Assembly: GCA_033977485.1 (NCBI GenBank)
Contig: CM066988.1
Span: forward strand, 31,740,001 to 31,804,000
Reading direction: 5' to 3'
From: Hydrangea macrophylla
Taxonomy: Eukaryota; Streptophyta; Magnoliopsida; Cornales; Hydrangeaceae
Length of the DNA: 64,000 nucleotides
Shown: positions 55,956 through 64,000 of the stretch, piece after piece
Numbering within the stretch: position 1 is the stretch's first letter
How the letters are laid out: each line of letters begins with the position of its first letter
Translations under genes and position numbers: made by a program
Notes under the pieces: model-generated
What the model saw: the letters and a program-made list of their open reading frames with translations, nothing else
Database searches by the model: none
What the model was told of the DNA's origin: nothing

Positions 55956-56463
55956 TTAAATCTCTCTTTCATCTGTCTCCTCAGTCCAGTACAACTTAAG
56001 CCATTTCCCATTTACCTTAAAAGGAGTTCCGCCATTTGTATCTTGTATTTCGATCATTCCATACGGAAACACCTGCATTACTATGAACGGGCCATCCCAT
56101 CGGGAACGTAGTTTACCTGGGAATAACCTCAATTTTGAATTAAATAGCCATACACATTGCCCGACCCCAAAATTTTTATGATTGATCATGTTATCCTGGA
56201 ATACTTTCGATTGTTCTTTATAAATTCTCGCATTCTCATAGGCTTCATTTCGTAATTCTTCAAGCCTTTGTAGTTGAAGCTTTCAATGACATCATGTCGA
56301 TTTTATATCTTGGTTAAAAGCTTTAACAGCCCAATACGATTTGTGCTCTGATTCTATGGGTAAGTGGCATGCTTTTTCAAACACTAATCGATATGGGGAC
56401 ATCCCGATGGGAGTTTTATATGCTGTACGGTAGGCCCAAAGCGCGTCGCTTAGTTGTAGTGAC
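55956..56463 (-). pseudogene. Gypsy (Athila/Tat-like) integrase C-terminal fragment
   Basis: The minus strand encodes [40 protein letters not shown], two stops, LEELRNEAYENARIYKEQSK, VGQCVWLFNSKLRLFPGKLR and GPFIVMQVFPYGMIEIQDTN. It is truncated at its 5' side exactly where a new LTR begins (56464). Similar to but clearly different from the Athila integrase at 47876-49347. Confidence 0.88.
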
Positions 56464-59079
56464 TGTAGACACCCCATTTTGTCGACTATCAGATTTAGGA
56501 GACCCATAGCTTGGTGGTTCACAATGATCGCAAAAGACTCAAAAGGACTCTCGGAAGTCAGCGCTATCTCTCAGAATGTTCAGAATGACCAAAATACCCC
56601 TGAAAGCCCGAAAACTCCCAGATTTGGTCCCAAAGTCCTGAAAACATGCTACGTCGTAAGAAAAGTGATAAAACTAGTTCCAAAAGAAAATCGAGCGAAA
56701 ACGTCAGCTCCCGGGAACTCCCGGAGGTTTCCAGAACTTCTCGGGAATCTCAAGTTTGACCAGTTTGACCAAAATTTGACTTTGGAACCGGGGCGCCGAA
56801 ATAATTTTCAAATATTTTTCATGGATACTAGAGGTCAATAGCTTTCCAACAGTATATCGCACATAATTTCTGGATTTAAAACGAATTTATTATAAATTTC
56901 CAAAGGTGAAAAAGACGATCAAATTGGCTTTTATCGCAAATACCACAAAACTTTTCAAAGTGACCTATCCCCAAACTATTTTTTATGTAAAGTAGACTCC
57001 AATACCTTTCCAACGGTATATCACAACCTCAGTTTAGAGTTCATATGCATTTTCTGTGAATTTCGGACGAAATATGGCCGTTTCGCGAACACCGGAACCT
57101 CTGGGGGCCTAAACAGCATTATCTGGACGAAGAAAGAGCAATGCCGCCGCGGCACTCTCCTCCAGAACAGTGTATTTTTGTAATTTATTTTGGGGGTCCA
57201 ATTTGATTAATTAAAAACCAAAACGACATAGTTTTATGTTTTCAGATTTTTGGGACCAATGGGAACACTTCTAAAACCCCAAAACCACCCCAAGTTGACC
57301 TATTTAAACCCCCCATTGCTCTTCATTTTGGGGGAGAAAAATGAAAGCTTGGAAAAAGTTTGGGGAGAGAAAGTTATAGAGATAAGGTTAGAATAGAGAG
57401 AAAAGAAGCTTCCTTCTTTGATTTTCAAAACAAAAGTGAGTTCTAAACTTTGTTTTTACTTCATTACTCCCATTTACTTCAACATTCAATACATCTAACC
57501 ACCATTTTAGTGAGCATTTAAGAGAGTGGAAGCTTCTTCCATGTCCAATGTCATTACATATGAGTGAAACACCAAACTACAAGTTCTATACATCATGAAT
57601 ATCATCTATTGATTGCTATCTATTGCTTGTTTGTTTATATAATGTTCATCTCTTCTCATCTCATTTATTTTTTTATTTTCTTTATTTACTTACTAGTCCA
57701 TCATCATCTAAATGATGACATGAAGTTTGGGGTGAGTGAATCCTTATGGATAGTAGCTCTTGACCTCAAAAACATGTTTAATAGACGATGATCATAACTT
57801 CAATACCTCCAAGGTATTCTTGAAGTTATGTTCAAAGTAAAATAAATCTCTCCAACAATCTTGGAGGTTCTTGATGATGAGCTTGATGTTGGCATTTTAA
57901 GTGGCTATAATCCTTATTGAGTATTGAAAATATGTTTTCAAAACATCTATTTCAAAACCCCTCTCAATCCCTTTCATTTTGGTTTCAAGAAACAAAACTT
58001 TGTTTTCTCCAAAATCTTCAAAATAATGAGTCAAAACAGTGAGTGAGCTGAGTTCAAAGATTTCTCTAGGACTCAATACTCAACATATGGATACAAGGCC
58101 ACTTGTAAAGTCTTCCTAACTCATTGGAGAACACCCATGATTTTTGGTTTGACTTGGAAGTACTTAGAAATGGTCCATTTGGACCCAAACATTCCTTCCA
58201 GACATTCTGTCTTTTCTGTCACAGCAGCTAGGTCCACTTCCAACTTCTTTTCCAGAAACCTTTTCCAAAACGGGTGGTCCTAACTTCATTTTCCCGTAAA
58301 CTTCAATGTCTTAGGGAACTTTCTGTATAAAATGGGCCTCTAGATCTTTAGTTTTCATTTTCTAAGATTTTTCAACATTTCAGTCGACAGTACGGACTCT
58401 GTTTCTGAGTGACCTTCATTGTTTATATGATTTCTCTCAATCTGTGATAGCTATACAAGATTGGCCTTTTGGGTTATGTTCTAGACACAATAAGGAAGAT
58501 CTCCATAAAAAACCATGCATTGAAAACATTCCTAATCCCTCTTTTCAATTTCCAAAAGATCATGCTACTGTTCTGTCCACTATTCACAGCAAGCACATTT
58601 CAACTTTCATTCTTTGATTTGATGGCCATATGCATTCCAAATTAGCTCATGTCCTAGGAAGTAGTTCATACTACATTTGTACATATCCCATGATGATTTC
58701 ATTCATCCATTCATGCACATTTTAGACTTCTAAGTCATTCTAGGAATCCATGAACACAAAGCACACTACAACCTTGGCACATTTTAGATACATACATTGC
58801 ATCCATGCAAAGATTTGGGGCTTTTGTGACTCCTAATCAAAGAAGATTATAAGGAATGATCATGATCACACGTTCATGATTCCCCCGATCTAATCACCCT
58901 TTCTCATCCATCCCGGGGATTGAGAGGTCTTCTTTTCTCAAAGAATAACATGCATCATGCTAGCTTGTTAAGCATATTTTGATTTCTTTGTTTATTTGTT
59001 TCAAGAACAATTCATGTCCCCTTTAGATTAAGGAAACTTAATTACTTGATACGTGATTAGACGATTTTTCCTAGGTTGT

Positions 59080-59516
59080 GAATACAACTGATATATATTG
59101 AAAAACCTAAAACTAGGGTTTCAACCAATGTCCCCTTAGCGTGCGCGTATGTGCTGATAAAAGCCAATGTTCGATCGATCGAACATCTCTCGATCGATTG
59201 AACTTCTGGGATCTTCGATCGCTTGAGCTTCTCTCGATCGATCAAGCCTTCTTCGATCGCTCGAACTCTATGCTTCAGCTTTGAAATGTCTTCTTTGAAA
59301 CCCAGCACTTCCTTTTATCGTTATCTCCCAATTCTCCACACGACAACGGTAATCTGCACAAATTACAGCTAAAACACACAATTATCACAGATTAATCATA
59401 ATGTGTGAAAACTGGCATTGTAATTCAAACTGCAGATAAACAAGGGAATTGTAAACTAAATTAGTACATTTTCTTCTTTTAGCACGGTAGTATTTTACAA
59501 ATACCCCCGCTTGTCA
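59080..59516 (-). mobile_element. Truncated Athila-like LTR fragment
   Basis: Matches the right part of the Athila LTR: gctgataaaag, a CGATCGATCG motif cluster (59167-59272), cagcacttccttttatc, gtaattcaaactgcagataaa, ending at ccgcttgtca at 59516. More diverged than the two LTRs of the complete element. Confidence 0.8.
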
Positions 59517-59766
59517 CTGCTTTAAGTCTTAAGTTGTATACCATGACTTTTATTGCTCTTTCCTTTCATCATTCGCATGTCGTTGCATTTAGCATTTCGT
59601 TTCTCGACATCCGCGTATGCGATTGCATCCCATGTGTATAAATAGTATGTGTGCATATTAGTATATTTGATTTTGGGTAATGAACACCTCTAGACTATCT
59701 TCTAAGGTAGTTGTCTAATTTGAGAAACAATTGTGCTTTTTATGGGTACTTGTGTATAGAGTTAAG

Positions 59767-60474
59767 ATGGTTAGAGTGACTCGCAACAACCGTAATGGAA
59801 TAAGACCATCTGAACCGGTACCGGAAGGATTAGATCCTACTACAGTTTTTGAGAGATTTTTTCGAAGATTGGAGCACAATGGCGATCAGCAAGGTACGCA
59901 TCCTTATCCGCTGCCACCTCCACCGAGACCTAGTGGAGACAAGTTATTAGAGAGATTTAGAGCTTTACGTCCAAAAAAGTTTGATGGTGTGTCTGGAGCA
60001 TTGAAAGTCGAACATTGGATTGGAGAGATGGAGTCTTATTTTAAGGCTTTGGTTTGCTCAGATGCCGATAAGAATAGGTTTGCAGAGTGTCAGCTTACTT
60101 ATTCTGCCGCAGAATGGTGGGAAGCTCAGTAGGCCGCTTTAGGAGAAGAAGCTATTAGACGTTTGAGTTGGGAGGATTTTAAGGCCATGTTCTTCAAGAA
60201 GTGGTTTCCTGCATCTGAAAGAGATAAGAAGGATAAAGAATTCATGGATTTGGTCCAAGGAACCAAAACTGTTCAAGAATATACAGTCGCTTTTGAAAGT
60301 TTATCCTATTTTGTTCCACATCTGGTGGATACTCTAGAAAAGAAAAATAAGAGATATCTGAGTGGGCTAGGGATCACTATTCAAGGCCATGCTATGAGTT
60401 TTGTGATGCAGCCATTTGAAAATTTGGTAGAGTTAGTTTCTAATATGGAGACTATGTATAGGAGCCAGCAGTAG
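59767..60474 (+). pseudogene. Gypsy gag pseudogene
   Basis: ATG at 59767 gives MVRVTRNNRNGIRPSEPVPE, then LERFRALRPKKFDGVSGALK, VEHWIGEMESYFKALVCSDA, QLTYSAAEWWEAQ, a TAG at 60130, then in the same frame LSWEDFKAMFFKKWFPASER, MDLVQGTKTVQEYTVAFESL and a stop at 60474. This is the retrotransposon-gag core (PF03732 type). No zinc knuckle, protease or pol follows before a different repeat begins near 60540. Confidence 0.88.
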
Positions 60475-60540
60475 AAGTAGTTTGCATTCAGGGCAGCCAG
60501 TCGCCCTATTCGTTGTGAACCAGGGGGAAGGGGTTCTGTT

Positions 60541-63500
60541 GTCTACTTGACAGTGTCCCGGGACAGATCCAAGGAGCACATTTTAAGGAACTATATAGAA
60601 CTCCTCACGTGATCCTAAAGACAAAGAGTCACCACCTAATTTTTATCAGGAATTAGGAAACCAAATTTGACTCGCCCAAAATTGAATAAGGTTACTCGCC
60701 CTTCATCACCAGAAACAAGGTTCGGGGGTCTTGGTATGAGAGGGGAAGGAACCCGAGCAGGACTAAAGCACCCCCTCCTCGCCCTACCGAATGATAGGCC
60801 TTGATTCAAATATCCTTGTTCTTAATTCATAATAGGTGTTGTTTCCTCAAACATACTAGATAATATATATATAGAAAAAATAACATCTAATGAAAATCAT
60901 TTCAAGATATTAAATCAAGTAGCAATCGGATGCACATGCAATACAAGAGAGAGGTATACTCACAGTGGCTAGTCCAGCCTGGGACAGATGCAAATAAAGG
61001 AAACTTGTTATGATATGCAAAAGAGAATAAGAAGACTTACATTGGGTTGACTCAAGCGGAGTCGCAAAAGCAAAAGGCAAGGAAACGTGTAATGCAATCA
61101 TGCAACAATCCTAGATAAGATGTCTCTAACATATAGGCACATAAACGGAGACTATCCTAAAGGAATCGTGTCATTGAAAACAAAGTTGTAAACATGAAAA
61201 ATTCTAAGAGAAAGGGTAGAGATAGTACATGATACATGGGCACTAAGCCACATGTAGACGAGGCAAACTCATAAATCGAAATCCGGATCCACGGCATTCA
61301 ATTCTCTGCACTAAGACACCAAGGAATACCTGAGCATTGCAAAAATACAAGCAAACGAATTAACATGCATGATAAACAAGAAGAAAATGTAATCAATCAA
61401 AATTCCAGATTCAGCAACCTCTAATGAATCCTATCAAAAGTGATCTTAAACATGAGCTGGGTTAAAATCTTTTTACCTAAAGTTAGATACATATCTTAGG
61501 GAACTTTTCCAAAAAGTAGGACCTCATTAGCATTTTTGAAGTTAGAGAAATAGGAGTTTTGGGAACAGTGGATCAGGACTGTCTACTGTTCTTGTAAAAA
61601 TCATAATTAATTCTACAAAACTCATATGAAGCTCTATTTGATGTCTAAAGAAAGATATTTCATTGTAGTTTATGAAAACAATAATCCCATGGACATTTTA
61701 TGATCATAAGGTCTCTGAACAATGGTTTTAACCAGACTCTGTTATTCTCTGTAAGACATAATAGAAGTTCATGAATCATGTTAATCAAATTGATCTAGGC
61801 TTTTAATTTCTCATCCATTTATCCTAGATGATCTCTAAATCAAGTTTTATTCATCTATTGTTGTTGAGTGATCAAGGTATGACCATTTTGTATACATAAT
61901 CATGATTGTAGTTAAACTTAGAAAATTCCAGAATAGTTGTATCAACTTCAAACACTTAAAAAACAATCTTAACTCGATAGTATGCTCACGATTTTACATT
62001 GGCTTATAGATACATGAGTTAGAAATCATCCCCCAAAAGTAGATCATTAATAACTATTGCAGATTTTCTGAAATTCAAGCACAAAGAGACCATGTTCAAA
62101 TCTGTCAACTGATTTCTCAATAATTTCTAAAAATAGCATATGGATCCTAATGATTCTCATAACAGATCGAATGAAAGCTCATTCATCAAAGTTTACCTAA
62201 AAAAATTTGAAATCCATCAAACTATGGGTTTTGATGGACCAAATCTTATGGACAAAACCAATCTGTTTTGCTGAATTTTAACTAGTTCATTTTGAAGTTT
62301 GAGAAAAACATCTTAGGTGATGGTTTAAGTTTATTGGAGAGATCAAACTCATAGATCAACTTGATTATCATGATTCCCAATCAATTTAGCCCTCAAGTTC
62401 TATGAAGAACTTTAGATCATGGACCAAAGGGACTTACAATGTCCTATTGGAAATGAAATTCAATAGGAATTCTAGGTAATAGCAATAATCAAGAGAAAGG
62501 TATGAATATAGGAATCATCCTTCTCATAGATCATACTTCCAAACCATCATAGAATTCAAGTAGATACATCTATATAATCATGTATGCATGGATCTAAAGT
62601 AAAATAGAAAAATGAAATCAAAATTGAAAATCAAGGTAAAAATCAATCTCTAATCATGAATTATCAACAAAATCAAGGAGGATTTGGATCTAGCTATGTG
62701 AGTGTGTGAAGAACAAGAGAAGAAGAAGATGAGTGGTCTAACAAAGAAAAATAAAACTAAAATAGATCCAAACCTTAAAAATCTATACATAAAAGTAAGA
62801 ATTAGAGATGAATTGGGATGTTTATCTCTTGGAGGATTCTCAATTATGTAATCAAAGTTGATTTGAAGGATCTTCTTCTTCAGGTGTTCTTCAAGTTCTT
62901 CAAGCACTCATCCATTGTGGAAGTTAAAGGAGGCAATTGATGTCAAAACTCTCTTCAATTATCTTATCTAATAATCTTAAATTTCATTTTAGAAGAAATC
63001 AATTCATGATTCACACTATTCTCTCTCTAGAATTCTCTCAAATTTAAAGTATATTCTTATATCTCTTGTAAGTATACTCAAGGTGTATTCAATATGATTC
63101 AAGATTATCTCATATGATATGCATGGGATCTATATATAGAGTTTTGAAAACTTAACTCTTAAATTTTAGGGTTAAAAGAGGGATTATAGAGATCAAAAAA
63201 GGTTAAAAAAGCCATTTCAGTGCCTAAACGAAGCTTCTGTGCAATTTTCTCGCAGTGGGAAGCCTCTGGAAGGGTCTGGAGCTCAAAAAGATTGGTAGAG
63301 GGGGCACATATGAGGTGGCGGCTTAGTTGGGACCCGCCACCCACTATTCATCATCCTCTGGTTGCCCTCATGCCCTGTTTCAAAAATTACACGCACTGCT
63401 TTTCTAGATTTTCGTTAAAATGCTTTTTGGTGTCCAAAATCGTCCCTTTATGTACCGTTGGAAATCCGTCGAGTTGAATTTTGTTATAAAAATATTCCAA

Positions 63501-64000
63501 GAGGATTTAAAATGAGATTTGAAGTTCAATTGAAGTCCGGAAGTTCTCCGAAACTTTCATCGACATTTTGAAATCAAACGACTCCTTTTTCAAAATTGCT
63601 TTTTAATGTGACCATCTAATCTGAGATAAGTTGTATTGATAATGACCTCTTAACCAATTTTTCCATTGATTCATTCCAGAATTTTGAAGTTTCTTATGAT
63701 TTAATTCTGAATGAAATATGCCTTGTGTTCCAAAAAAAATTCTTTATTCCAGTCTTAAGAAAAAAAGATGTTCCGTGATATTGCAGTGCATCAATTTCGA
63801 GTTTTTCTTTAAAATTGAATCTCTAGATACCTAGAATACTGCATTTAGAACATGTTATGTTCATATAACCCTGAGTGAATATGAATTCTGAGAGACGATT
63901 TTGACAAAACCGAGATTTCATGTTTAAAAAAGGGCTTTTATGAGCTTAAAGTCACTTTCCGAAGTTCGATCTTTCGATTGTGTGGAATCCAGTACCTTTC
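60541..64000 (-). mobile_element. Possible long LTR-like repeat in minus orientation, no genes
   Basis: AT-rich, with no coding homology. On the minus strand a TATA-like CTATATATAGATCCC lies at about 63140, and the right part (63380-64000) has the U3-like style of the LTR at 56464 (for example tccaacggta). The left end carries 'gagtcaccacctaattttta', a phrase I associate with plant gypsy LTRs. No partner LTR is in the window. Confidence 0.35.

Larger units (their letters stand above)
56464..60540 (+). mobile_element. Gypsy-type element on the plus strand, 5' LTR start to gag (decayed, partial)
   Basis: TGTAGACACCCCATTTTG at 56464 is a typical LTR start and interrupts an integrase gene. A TATA-like site (cctatttaaacccccc) lies near 57300, followed by purine-rich leader sequence. 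Gag begins at 59767. No primer site or LTR end was found, and a piece of Athila-like LTR (59080-59516) lies in between, so the 5' region is rearranged. No pol was found. Confidence 0.6.

Noticed and set aside
62650..62907. Short frames with hydrophobic runs in the right-hand AT-rich region
   Set aside because: No homology, biased by T-rich sequence, and located in LTR-like repeat DNA.

Overview
The window looks like nuclear DNA of a flowering plant, most likely a eudicot with a large, repeat-rich genome. It holds one split, intron-containing host gene. Nearly everything else is nested plant LTR retrotransposons (Ty1/copia, Ty3/gypsy) and MITEs, including classic plant Stowaway elements. The species cannot be named from the sequence. 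No tRNA, rRNA, CRISPR or bacterial gene was found.

Host gene (about 4.8-16.7 kb, minus strand): seven exons of the acyl-activating enzyme AAE14 / MenE type (2-succinylbenzoate--CoA ligase, phylloquinone pathway) can be read with matching splice sites and phases. They give roughly the first 319 residues; the remaining exons lie beyond the left edge. The introns are swollen by transposons: a copia element with a visibly open gag-pol reading frame (1-3170), a non-autonomous copia-like element (5141-7090), an internally deleted copia (8940-10852), a four-copy TRIM-like array (12413-13072), a Stowaway MITE (14033-14295), a likely solo LTR, and several related purine-arm fold-back elements.

17.7-28.9 kb: a complete but decayed copia element on the minus strand, with 1.5-1.75 kb LTRs, a perfect 5-bp target-site duplication (aatag), a second Stowaway inserted in only one LTR, and a strange 5' leader. 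In the sense strand that leader is GGT-rich and contains a roughly 170-220 bp repeat carrying a 20-bp palindrome.

28.9-40.5 kb: two fold-back MITEs, then an old degraded retroelement open reading frame split by a 6.6-kb gypsy element (32048-38657, TSD acgat). The gypsy polyprotein appears to run into its own 3' LTR, a feature I associate with CRM-type chromoviruses.

40.5-55.2 kb: a young Athila-type gypsy element on the minus strand (14.7 kb, two 1646-bp LTRs with about a dozen differences, TSD gcagt, tRNA-Asp-type primer site). It has gag, protease, reverse transcriptase, RNase H and integrase, broken by three stops and one frameshift, plus two downstream reading frames each preceded by a 3'-splice-site-like sequence. 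Its LTRs and 3' part carry clusters of a CGATCGATCGAA / CGATCGCTCGAA motif.

55.2-64 kb: remnants of other gypsy elements: an integrase C-terminal fragment cut by a new LTR start at 56464, a plus-strand gag pseudogene, a fragment of an Athila-like LTR with the same CGATCGATCG motif, and a long AT-rich, LTR-like stretch to the right edge.
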